From the NCBI RefSeq assembly GCF_001297705.1, contig NZ_LIRF01000003.1, positions 1,240,001 to 1,304,000 on the forward strand: a stretch of 64,000 nucleotides of DNA, in the 5' to 3' direction. The first letter of the stretch is position 1. Every line of letters starts with the position of its first letter. The notes beneath the pieces were generated by a model, which was not told where the DNA came from, did no database searches, and worked only from the letters and a program-made list of their open reading frames with translations. This DNA comes from Chryseobacterium sp. ERMR1:04 (lineage in GTDB: Bacteria; Bacteroidota; Bacteroidia; Flavobacteriales; Weeksellaceae). This document shows, one piece after another, positions 17,335-23,966 of the stretch. A program made the translations under genes and the position numbers.

Positions 17335-17484
17335 CGGATTTTCGTTGAGAGATGAAAATTGATACCCGTCTTTTATTTCACTAAAATATTTTCATGTGTT
17401 TTGGATTAAATGGTTTAAAATTTAAACCGTAAATGTTATTATAACAAATAAACATCACATTTACAATACTTTAACAATTGTTTT

Positions 17485-17519
17485 TTTGGCAAGATGCAAT
17501 ATTATATATTATAAATTTG
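17485..17519 (+). promoter_or_regulatory. Promoter of the OmpH/Skp-like gene
   Basis: TTTG (17485-17488) and TAAATTTG (17512-17519) are separated by 23 nt, the upper end of the Flavobacterium -33/-7 spacing, ending 24 nt before the ATG. Confidence 0.6.
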
Positions 17520-17543
17520 AAAAAAATTTTATAAAAAGAACAA

Positions 17544-18083
17544 ATGAGAAAATTAATTATCGCTTTTTCTGCAGGACTATTCTTGATTACGAATCTTGTA
17601 CATGCACAACAAAAGTTAGGTCACGTAAACTCTGATACTATTTTTGCTAATTATTCTGAAGTAAAAACGGCGGCCGCGACTGCTGAAAGTTTTGCTAAAA
17701 GCAAACAAACTGAAATTGATAAAATGGTGAATGAATTTCAAGCCAAATTGAAAACAGCTCAGGATAAGCAAAAAACACTAACTGCTGCCAACAAAGATAA
17801 ATTAACAAAAGAATTAGGAGATGCAGAAACTGAATTAAAAGGTCTTGGAGGTAAAATTGAAGAGTTGAGAACAAAATCTACAAAAGATGTTTCTGATAAG
17901 CAAAATGAACTATTTGCTCCTATTCAAAAGAAAGTAGGTGATGCTATTGCTGCAGTTGCCAAAGAAAAAGGACTAGCCTATGTTTTTGACACCTCAAAAT
18001 CTCAGGGTAACAGTAATATTGGATACTATGCTCCTAATGATGACATTACCGCTGCTGTAAAGACAAAATTAGGAATCAAATAA
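17544..18083 (+). CDS. OmpH/Skp-family periplasmic chaperone
   Basis: A 179-aa periplasmic holdase chaperone that carries unfolded outer-membrane proteins. The signal peptide ends near VHAQ. The mature protein starts with LGHVNSDTIFANYSE, the typical first strand of the Skp core. A long, Lys/Gln/Glu-rich coiled-coil hairpin (about 50-125) forms the tentacle. It finishes with the returning strands (AIAAVAKEKGLAYVFDTS), matching the family in order and length. No bamA neighbour is seen. It stands alone between its own promoter and terminator. Confidence 0.9.
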   Translation: MRKLIIAFSAGLFLITNLVHAQQKLGHVNSDTIFANYSEVKTAAATAESFAKSKQTEIDKMVNEFQAKLKTAQDKQKTLTAANKDKLTKELGDAETELKGLGGKIEELRTKSTKDVSDKQNELFAPIQKKVGDAIAAVAKEKGLAYVFDTSKSQGNSNIGYYAPNDDITAAVKTKLGIK

Positions 18084-18122
18084 TATTTCATCTTCTAGGT
18101 TGATGAAAGTTATATAAAACAG

Positions 18123-18148
18123 AAAGCCGTTCTTTTGAATGGCTTTTT
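18123..18148 (+). terminator. Rho-independent terminator of the OmpH/Skp gene
   Basis: AAAGCCGTTC pairs with GAATGGCTTT around a TTTT loop with one G-U pair, followed by T-rich sequence, 40 nt after the stop. Confidence 0.82.
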
Positions 18149-18178
18149 GTTGTTAAGTAGGTCAATATCATTTCAGCT

Positions 18179-18251
18179 GTTGAGATCCTTCCAGGATGAC
18201 TAACTTTATGGTGATGATGACTGTTGAAAAGTATGACAAATGCCCTAGCCG
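18179..18251 (+). repeat. Dispersed intergenic repeat (copy 1 of a pair)
   Basis: About 73 nt starting GTTGAGATCCTTCCAGGATG, matching 50291-50363 with roughly ten differences by my hand alignment. The following stretch (18252-18365) is GC-richer than its surroundings and shows no ORF. It looks like a degenerate continuation of the same repeat family. Confidence 0.7.
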
Positions 18252-18382
18252 TGATAGTAACGGTTACCCCGCAACACGGAGCTGGAGAGAAAGAAGGGTT
18301 TAGGGTTGGCGTGAGGAGTATGAGTGGATAGCGCGATTAAGCTTCTCATCCTAGAAATTCAAGCTTTCCAATTATCAAAATA

Positions 18383-18414
18383 TTGGGAATACAGCATGTT
18401 TTATTCTACATTTG
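18383..18414 (+). promoter_or_regulatory. Promoter of the AraC-family regulator gene
   Basis: TTG (18383-18385) and TACATTTG (18407-18414) lie 21 nt apart, a good Bacteroidota -33/-7 match. A strong AGGAGG (18438-18443) sits only one base before the ATG at 18445, too close for normal Shine-Dalgarno use. Confidence 0.6.
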
Positions 18415-18444
18415 CCTTTTTTAAAACAATAAATTATAGGAGGC

Positions 18445-19320
18445 ATGAGGAAACTGGAGATCAAAAAAAATATTCAGAAAGAAGAAGATAAAAATCTGTC
18501 TTTTCGGGCTTTTGATTTAACAACAGAAAATCTGAAAGACTATTTAAAACCTCATAAAAAAGATCATTTTTTCATTATTGTTATCGAGAAAGGAAATTTA
18601 CAGATTCAGATTGAAGATAAAATACATGGTCTGAAAGCCGGAAAAATTTCTGTGGTATTTCCTGAGCAGTTTCATTTTATAATAGAATCAAGTGATGATC
18701 TGAAAGGAAAAATTATTCTGTTTGAAGAAATACTGTTTTGTTCCGATATTTTAAAGAATGAATTGAGTACGTATAACGTTAATCTTTCTACCCAACTGAA
18801 TTGCACTATTCTTTCTCCCGAAGATTTTGAACAAAGTTTACATGCCATTGAAATCATCAAAGGAATTTACCAAAAACCAAGTCTTATTAAAAAGGAACAG
18901 GCGAGATTTCATATTAAGATTTTTTTATTGGCATTGATAGAATCTATTCACGGACTTCACCCTATTTTACATAAAGAAACTGCTGATAAACCTGTTTATG
19001 TTCGTTTCAAAAAATTGCTCAATCAGCATTATAAAGAGCAGCGTACCGTTCAATATTACGCAGAAGAATTAGCCATTACGCCGAAAAAACTCAACTCAAT
19101 CACGAAAAAACATTGCGGAGAAACGGCGATTCAGGCCATTCACAATCGAATTCTTATAGAAATTAAACGTCAACTCCTCTTTTCAGACCTCAGCCATAAA
19201 GAAATTGCTTTTGATCTTGGCTTTAATTCTCCATCGGCCCTTAATAAATTTGTTAAGGCTAAATTGAAGGAAACTCCCACCGAACTTCAACAAGAGTTGG
19301 CGCAAATGTATATCGGATAG
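18445..19320 (+). CDS. AraC-family transcriptional regulator
   Basis: A 291-aa DNA-binding regulator. The N-terminal 150 residues look like a cupin-type sensor domain (HFFIIVIEKGNLQIQIEDKIHGLKAG onward). The C-terminal 100 residues hold the double helix-turn-helix: QYYAEELAITPKKLNSITKKHCG is the first unit, and SHKEIAFDLGFNSPSALNKFVKAKLKETPTE the second, with the conserved A-x-x-L-G-F and P pattern. It lies 67 nt upstream of an iron alcohol dehydrogenase on the same strand and is the likely activator of that gene, by the usual AraC-target adjacency. The inducer is unknown. Confidence 0.92.
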   Translation: MRKLEIKKNIQKEEDKNLSFRAFDLTTENLKDYLKPHKKDHFFIIVIEKGNLQIQIEDKIHGLKAGKISVVFPEQFHFIIESSDDLKGKIILFEEILFCSDILKNELSTYNVNLSTQLNCTILSPEDFEQSLHAIEIIKGIYQKPSLIKKEQARFHIKIFLLALIESIHGLHPILHKETADKPVYVRFKKLLNQHYKEQRTVQYYAEELAITPKKLNSITKKHCGETAIQAIHNRILIEIKRQLLFSDLSHKEIAFDLGFNSPSALNKFVKAKLKETPTELQQELAQMYIG

Positions 19321-19355
19321 TCTTATTTGTATAACATCATTGCTTCTGCCCTTTT

Positions 19356-19363
19356 TAATTTTG
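19356..19363 (+). promoter_or_regulatory. -7 promoter box (TAATTTTG) of the alcohol dehydrogenase gene
   Basis: A perfect TAnnTTTG match 25 nt before the ATG at 19388. No -33 element at normal spacing, which would fit an activator-dependent promoter controlled by the adjacent AraC protein. Confidence 0.5.
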
Positions 19364-19387
19364 CATCATTATAATTAAAGAATAAAA

Positions 19388-20557
19388 ATGAGCAAATTAT
19401 TTATTGCAGGAGAAGTTTTCCATGGTGCGGGAAGTCTTGACGAATTAAAAAATATCAACGGTAAAAAAGCAGTAATTGTAACGGGTGGAAGCTCGATGAG
19501 AAAAAGCGGAACATTGGATAAAGCGATTGCTTATCTTACAGAAGCCGGAATCGAAACCCAAATTTTTGAAGGGGTGGAAGAAGATCCTTCATCTGCAACA
19601 TGCATGAAAGGTGCTGAAATGATTCAAAATTTTCAACCAGACTGGATCATCGGTTTAGGAGGTTGTTCTGCAATTGATGCCGCAAAAATCATGTGGGTAT
19701 TTTATGAATATCCTGATGCTGATTTCGAAGCAATGATCAAGCCTTTCACAGTACCTGTTTTAAGAAATAAAGCTAAATTTATTGCCATTCCTTCTACCAG
19801 CGGAACGGGAACTGAAACCACAGGTTTAGCCGTAATTACAGACCGTGAAAAAGGCGTAAAATATCCAATTGTTTCTTACGAACTAACGCCGGACATTGCG
19901 ATTATTGACGGTGAAATCTGTGCTTCAATGCCCGCTCATGTTACTGCTAATACAGGTCTTGATGTTTTAACGCACTGCGTGGAAGCTTATGTTTCAAATA
20001 TCGAAAATAATATCGCTGATGCCCTTTCTAAAGGAGGACTGGAGTTGGTTTTTGATAATTTGAAAGAAGTAGTAGAAAATCCAAACAACATCCAAGCTCG
20101 TCAGAATATGCATGACGCTTCTTTTATGGGAGGCTTGGCATTTAATAATGCTTGGTTAGGAATTGTTCATTCTTTATCTCACCAAGTAGGTGCATTGTAT
20201 GGAATTCCTCACGGAGCTTCGAATGCGATTTTCTTACCAAATGTGATTCGTTTTAATACTCAGGCCACTGAACGTTATCCTGATTTGGCAAAAGTTATTG
20301 GAAAAGAAACGACTGAAGAATTAGCACAGGCTATTGAAACACTTCGTTCTGAAATTAACAATCAGTCAGCGATCAAAGAATTTGGAATTTCAAGAGAAGA
20401 TTGGGATAAAAACCTAGATTATATCGCCAACAATGCATTGGTAGATCCTTGTACAGGATTTAACCCAAGAGTTCCTTCATTAGAAGAATTGAAAGCAATT
20501 TACAACGCTTGTTACGAAGGTGTTGTTTATGCTGAAGAAGCTGTTGTTGCAGGATAA
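19388..20557 (+). CDS. Iron-containing (group III) alcohol dehydrogenase
   Basis: A 389-aa cytoplasmic NAD(P)-dependent dehydrogenase of the Fe-ADH/butanol dehydrogenase type. The N-terminal Rossmann-like half has GGSSMRKSG and the GLGGCSAIDAAK nucleotide-binding loop (about 97-108), then PSTSGTGTETT. The metal ligands lie in LDVLTHCVEAY (Asp and His) and in HSLSHQVGALYGIPHG (two His). Members reduce aldehydes or oxidise primary alcohols or diols. The adjacent AraC gene suggests substrate-inducible expression. The physiological substrate is unknown. Confidence 0.93.
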   Translation: MSKLFIAGEVFHGAGSLDELKNINGKKAVIVTGGSSMRKSGTLDKAIAYLTEAGIETQIFEGVEEDPSSATCMKGAEMIQNFQPDWIIGLGGCSAIDAAKIMWVFYEYPDADFEAMIKPFTVPVLRNKAKFIAIPSTSGTGTETTGLAVITDREKGVKYPIVSYELTPDIAIIDGEICASMPAHVTANTGLDVLTHCVEAYVSNIENNIADALSKGGLELVFDNLKEVVENPNNIQARQNMHDASFMGGLAFNNAWLGIVHSLSHQVGALYGIPHGASNAIFLPNVIRFNTQATERYPDLAKVIGKETTEELAQAIETLRSEINNQSAIKEFGISREDWDKNLDYIANNALVDPCTGFNPRVPSLEELKAIYNACYEGVVYAEEAVVAG

Positions 20558-20580
20558 TTTTATATTTAAATTTTAGGATA

Positions 20581-20616
20581 AAAAAAGCAGGATTAATTTG
20601 ATTTCCTGCTTTTTAT
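20581..20616. terminator. Bidirectional terminator
   Basis: AAAAAGCAGGA pairs with TCCTGCTTTTT around an 11-nt loop, with A and T runs on the two sides. It serves the alcohol dehydrogenase (+) and the last gene of the six-paralogue cluster (-). Confidence 0.88.
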
Positions 20617-20617
20617 T

Positions 20618-21019
20618 TTACTGTTGATACATCACAACATCATTCTTTTTAAGCTGATAGCCGTTCTTTTTATAAGGAACTAAAACATAGTCTCCTTTTT
20701 TCCAGGCTTTCCCTTTTCCTAATCTTTTAAGGATAATACTGTTCGATTCCGCATCATGAACAAAGACTTCTGCTTTACTCATGTCTTTACTAAAAATAAC
20801 TGCAGCAATTGAACTTGAACTTCCTTCAGGTTTTACTTCTGATAATTTAATTTTCTGTTCAAATGTTCTTATGCAATCTTTTTTAAGTTGAGAATACGTA
20901 TATCCTGCCGAGGTTAAACATCCGTGGGCATCTTTACCTCCGCCTATCATTGAACCGTTCTCTTGTGCAAATGCTAATGAACCTAGGAACATTGCACCCA
21001 ATAAAATTGTTTTTTTCAT
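20618..21019 (-). CDS. Secreted two-cysteine protein, paralogue 6 of 6
   Basis: A 133-aa secreted protein and the promoter-distal member of six tandem paralogues. The signal peptide ends at LAFAQ. The mature part has two blocks. The first is a GGGKDAHGC...SAGYTYS...KDCIR motif, with two cysteines 20 residues apart that could pair. The second is a C-terminal half, VIFSKDMSKAEVFVHD...KGDYVLVP...GYQLKKNDVVMY. It is the most divergent copy at the C-terminus (VVMYQQ instead of VVIYK). I recall the HGC-SAGYT-CIR pattern from unnamed Bacteroidota secreted proteins but know no function. Periplasmic or extracellular location is inferred. Confidence 0.8.
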   Translation of the reverse strand: MKKTILLGAMFLGSLAFAQENGSMIGGGKDAHGCLTSAGYTYSQLKKDCIRTFEQKIKLSEVKPEGSSSSIAAVIFSKDMSKAEVFVHDAESNSIILKRLGKGKAWKKGDYVLVPYKKNGYQLKKNDVVMYQQ

Positions 21020-21059
21020 GTGTCTATTTTTTTAATTGTCTATTATAAATTCTCAGTTA

Positions 21060-21455
21060 CTACTTATAAATAACTACATTCTTTTTTCTAAGTTCATATC
21101 CTTTTTTAACAGGAATAAGCATGTAATCACCATTTTTCCAAGCTGTCTCTTTCCCTTTTTTAGTAAGTACCATACTCTCCTCTTTATCCATCGTATACAA
21201 TTCAGCTTTTTTCATATCCTTGCTAAATACAACGGCTGTTGTCATCGTTTTCTCTGAACTTTTGGGCTTATATTCTTTAAGTTGTACTTTTTGGTCCCAA
21301 GTTCTTATACATTCGTTTCTGACTTTAGAATAGGTATATCCTGCAGAAACTGAGCATCCATGAGGATCTTTACCATCTCCAGGAGCGGGTTCTTTTGTTT
21401 GGGCTAAAGCTAAAGAACTAAGGAACATTGCACTGAATAAAATTGTTTTTTTCAT
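21060..21455 (-). CDS. Secreted two-cysteine protein, paralogue 5 of 6
   Basis: A 131-aa paralogue with signal peptide ending LALAQ. It keeps the GDGKDPHGC...SAGYTYSKVRNECIR block and the KDMKKAELYTMDKEES...AWKNGDYMLIPVKKGYELRKKNVVIYK half. Replacement of I-F by L-Y-T-M in the middle strand and a PKSSEK loop instead of PTNS-type residues mark it off from its neighbours. It is spaced 40 nt from paralogue 6 and 41 nt from paralogue 4, so the series looks like one polycistronic unit. Confidence 0.8.
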   Translation of the reverse strand: MKKTILFSAMFLSSLALAQTKEPAPGDGKDPHGCSVSAGYTYSKVRNECIRTWDQKVQLKEYKPKSSEKTMTTAVVFSKDMKKAELYTMDKEESMVLTKKGKETAWKNGDYMLIPVKKGYELRKKNVVIYK

Positions 21456-21496
21456 CTTTGTATTTTTAATATCTGTCTGTTATAAATATTCAGTTA

Positions 21497-21895
21497 TTAC
21501 TTATAAATAACTACGTTGTTTTTTCTAAGCTCATATTTATTTTTAGCAGAAACAAGAGCGTAATCTCCTTTTTCCCAAACAGACTCTTTTCCTTTTTTAG
21601 TGAGAATCATACTATTTTCTTTACCGTCCGCAATAAAGATCTCTGCTTTTTTCATATCCTTACTAAAGACAACTCCCGTTTGAGAAGTCCAGCTATTGGT
21701 AGGATTTTGCTCTATCAGCCTTATTTTTTGAGCAAACGACTGCAAACATTTTTTCTGAATTTGAGAATAAGTTTGTCCGGCAGACGGTGAACATCCGTGG
21801 GCATCTCTACCATCTCCTGGTCGTACTTGATTTGCTTTTTGTGCAAATACTAATGAACCTAAGAACATTGCACTGAATAAAATTGTTTTTTTCAT
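21497..21895 (-). CDS. Secreted two-cysteine protein, paralogue 4 of 6
   Basis: A 132-aa paralogue, signal peptide ending LVFAQ. Here the first block reads GRDAHGCSPSAGQTYSQIQKKCLQSFAQK: the usual GYTYS becomes GQTYS and CIR becomes CLQ. This variant is shared with paralogue 1 (22919-23320), so these two form a subtype separate from the other four. The C-terminal half (TGVVFSKDMKKAEIFIADGKENSM) is otherwise conserved. Function unknown. Confidence 0.8.
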   Translation of the reverse strand: MKKTILFSAMFLGSLVFAQKANQVRPGDGRDAHGCSPSAGQTYSQIQKKCLQSFAQKIRLIEQNPTNSWTSQTGVVFSKDMKKAEIFIADGKENSMILTKKGKESVWEKGDYALVSAKNKYELRKNNVVIYK

Positions 21896-21921
21896 CTTTG
21901 TATTTTATAAATTCTTAATGA

Positions 21922-22320
21922 TTATTTAAAAATAACGACATCCTTTTTTCTGATCTCATATCTTTTTTTAACAGGAATAAGCGTGTAATCACCATTTTTC
22001 CAAGCTACCTCTTTCCCTTTTTTAGTAAGTACCATGCTGCTTTCTTTTCCACTTGGAATAAAGATTTCTGCTTTCTTCATATCCTTACTGAAAATAACAG
22101 CCGTTCTTTGAATAGAAGCATACTCAGGATCTTGTCCTTCTAATTCTATTTTTTGCTCGAATGGTCTGATACAATCTTTGTTGATTTGAGAATAGATATA
22201 ACCCGCAGAGGCAGCGCATCCGTGAACATCTTTATCCCCTCCAGGCATATTAGCATCTGTTTTTTGTGCAAATACTAATGAACCTAGCAATAGTGTACTG
22301 AATAAAAGTGTCTTTTTCAT
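21922..22320 (-). CDS. Secreted two-cysteine protein, paralogue 3 of 6
   Basis: I place the start at 22320 (MKKTLLFSTLLLGS), because a longer reading from 22338 adds six residues ahead of a perfect signal peptide. The 132-aa product has GGDKDVHGC, SAGYIYS and KDCIR in the first block, and the AWKNGDYTLIPVKKRYEIRKKDVVIFK ending. It lies 26 nt upstream of paralogue 4. Function unknown; secretion is inferred from the signal peptide. Confidence 0.8.
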   Translation of the reverse strand: MKKTLLFSTLLLGSLVFAQKTDANMPGGDKDVHGCAASAGYIYSQINKDCIRPFEQKIELEGQDPEYASIQRTAVIFSKDMKKAEIFIPSGKESSMVLTKKGKEVAWKNGDYTLIPVKKRYEIRKKDVVIFK

Positions 22321-22369
22321 ATATGTATTATTGATCATTAAATGTATTAAATTTTATGAATCGTACTCA

Positions 22370-22768
22370 TTATTTATAAATAACTACATTATTTTTTCTA
22401 AGCTCATATCCTTTTTTAGCAGGAACAAGGGCGTATTCTCCATTTTTCCAGGCAGATTCTTTACCATCCTTAGAAAGAATCATACTGTTTTCCGGACTCT
22501 TTCCTATAAAAATTTCTGCTTTTTTCTTATCCTTACTGAAGATAACTCCGGTATTTCCAACCCATGTCTTGCCAGGAGTTTCAAGTTCTACTAGCTTTAT
22601 TTTTTGCTCCCATGATCTTATACATTTTTCTTTAATATGAGAATACGTATAACCCGCAGAATTTAAGCAACCATGAGTGTCTCTACTACCTCCTATTTTT
22701 CTACCTGATTCCTGTGCAAAAACTAAAGAACCAAGTAATATTGTGCTGAATAAAATTGTTTTTTTCAT
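22370..22768 (-). CDS. Secreted two-cysteine protein, paralogue 2 of 6
   Basis: A 132-aa paralogue with signal peptide ending LVFAQ. The first block is GGSRDTHGC, SAGYTYS and EKCIRSWEQK, and the second is TGVIFSKDKKKAEIFIGKSPENSM...GYELRKNNVVIYK. The central loop carries PGKTWVGN, one of the most variable stretches between copies. A 150-nt gap containing a terminator separates it from paralogue 1, so it probably starts its own transcript covering paralogues 2-6. Confidence 0.8.
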   Translation of the reverse strand: MKKTILFSTILLGSLVFAQESGRKIGGSRDTHGCLNSAGYTYSHIKEKCIRSWEQKIKLVELETPGKTWVGNTGVIFSKDKKKAEIFIGKSPENSMILSKDGKESAWKNGEYALVPAKKGYELRKNNVVIYK

Positions 22769-22847
22769 GTGTTTATTTTTGATATTTGAATATATTAAAT
22801 TCCCAGACCAGACCGAAAATGCACCTGTAAATTCGCCGGCAAGTCCT

Positions 22848-22879
22848 AAAAAAAGCCCAATCTATAACAGTCGGGCTTC
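22848..22879 (-). terminator. Terminator between paralogues 1 and 2
   Basis: On the minus strand AAGCCC pairs with GGGCTT around a 14-nt loop, followed by a long T run, about 40 nt after the stop of paralogue 1. Confidence 0.7.
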
Positions 22880-22918
22880 ATATTTAAATTTAACTTATTA
22901 TGAATTGGTATTTAATAA

Positions 22919-23320
22919 TTATTTGTAAATAACTACATTATTCTTTTTAAGCGCATACCCTTTTCCAGCTGATGAAAGCGCATATTCGCCGTTTTTCCAA
23001 ACAGATTCCTTACCATTTTTAGAAAGGATCATGCTATTTTCTTTACCATCCGGAATAAAGATTTCTGCTTTTTTCATATCCTTACTAAAGATAACTCCCG
23101 TTTGCTTAGTATAACTTTCCGTTGGGTTTTGTTCTACTAATTTTACTTTTTGAGCAAACGACTGCAAACATTTTTTCTGAATTTGAGAATAGGTTTGTCC
23201 TGCAGAGACCAAACACCCATGAGCGTCTTTACCTCCTCCTATTCTTTTGTCTGAATCTGCTTTTTGTGCAAAAGCTAAAGTCCCAAGGAACATCGCGCTT
23301 AATAAAACTGTTTTTTTCAT
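22919..23320 (-). CDS. Secreted two-cysteine protein, paralogue 1 of 6
   Basis: A 133-aa paralogue, first in transcription order, with signal peptide ending LAFAQ. It has the GQTYSQIQKKCLQSFAQKVKL variant of the first block, nearly identical to paralogue 4, and the KDMKKAEIFIPDGKENSMILSKNGKES half. Its own terminator follows, so it is probably transcribed alone. It may have been copied to or from the paralogue 4 position. Function unknown. Confidence 0.8.
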   Translation of the reverse strand: MKKTVLLSAMFLGTLAFAQKADSDKRIGGGKDAHGCLVSAGQTYSQIQKKCLQSFAQKVKLVEQNPTESYTKQTGVIFSKDMKKAEIFIPDGKENSMILSKNGKESVWKNGEYALSSAGKGYALKKNNVVIYK

Positions 23321-23393
23321 TTTTATATTTTAATAAATTCAATTTGGTAAAAATCATGCCAAAGTAGGGATACATAATATTTAAGTCTAAGAT

Positions 23394-23424
23394 ATAAAAA
23401 AAAGCCACTCAAAATGAGTGGCTT
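23394..23424 (-). terminator. Terminator left from a lost GH3 gene
   Basis: AAGCCACTC pairs with GAGTGGCTT around an AAAA loop; the T run is on the minus strand only. It lies 8 nt after the stop codon of the GH3 C-terminal remnant at 23432-23462 and far from any intact minus-strand gene. Confidence 0.75.
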
Positions 23425-23431
23425 AGAAATA

Positions 23432-23462
23432 TTATTTTGTCCAATTGATTTTTATCTCTTTC
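23432..23462 (-). pseudogene. Remnant of the C-terminus of a second GH3 beta-glucosidase
   Basis: On the minus strand this encodes KEIKINWTK and a stop. The intact GH3 gene at 23967 ends KHSKINWTK and a stop. A 21-nt stretch (23433-23453) is identical to 23968-23988. Both copies are followed by a minus-strand terminator. Upstream of the remnant the homology ends and a MITE-like element begins. I infer a tandem GH3 duplicate that was almost wholly deleted. Because the coding part is so short, convergent chance is possible but unlikely. Confidence 0.6.
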
Positions 23463-23485
23463 CATATTATTTTAATATTAAATAA

Positions 23486-23891
23486 TTAATCTAGAGCCTG
23501 TTTAAATCTTACTCATAAACCCTTATACACCTGGTTATTAGGCGTTTTTCATTAACAAGACTCAATAGACCATATTTGAAATTATTTTTTTGATTAAAAA
23601 GATTAACACAAAGTTGATGAATAAATTTGCTTTATTGTAAGTAGGCAAAGTGATGCGACTTCATCGATGATGAAGCTGTATGCTTATCCATGCGCTTCGA
23701 CGAATCAATGAAGTTAATTCTATCCTTTGCCCCCTTAAAATATTCATAATGAAACTAAAGCTTTGCGCTAGAAAAACACGTCATCAGTAGATTATCTTTT
23801 TAATCAAAAAATCCTTAAAGAATGTGATTTAGATAAAGATGTGAAGGGTATACAAAAAATCAAATTTAGAAATTATCACAGGCTCTTAATC
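23486..23891. mobile_element. MITE-like non-autonomous insertion (about 394 bp)
   Basis: The region has 9-bp terminal inverted repeats, AGAGCCTGT at 23493-23501 and ACAGGCTCT at 23878-23886. Inside are subterminal inverted repeats of about 18-20 bp (TTTTTTGATTAAAAAGAT near 23585-23604 and its complement near 23792-23811). TTAATC occurs at 23486-23491 and again at 23886-23891, which could be a target duplication, though it is offset by one or two bases from the repeat ends. There is no ORF for a transposase. GAGCCTGT-type ends resemble those of IS5-group elements as I remember them; that link is inference. Confidence 0.55.
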
Positions 23892-23903
23892 ATCAAAGAA
23901 CAA

Positions 23904-23942
23904 TAAAAAAAGCCTTGCAAAGTTATACACTTGCAAGGCTTT
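23904..23942 (-). terminator. Rho-independent terminator of the GH3 gene
   Basis: AAAGCCTTGCAA pairs with TTGCAAGGCTTT around a 10-nt loop; the T run is on the minus strand, just after the GH3 stop. Confidence 0.88.
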
Positions 23943-23966
23943 AAAATATGATTTTAATTCTTTAAT

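Noticed and set aside
18252..18365. Small RNA or short gene in the GC-richer stretch before the AraC gene
   Set aside because: No ORF, no terminator and no promoter box for it; sequence continues a dispersed repeat family.
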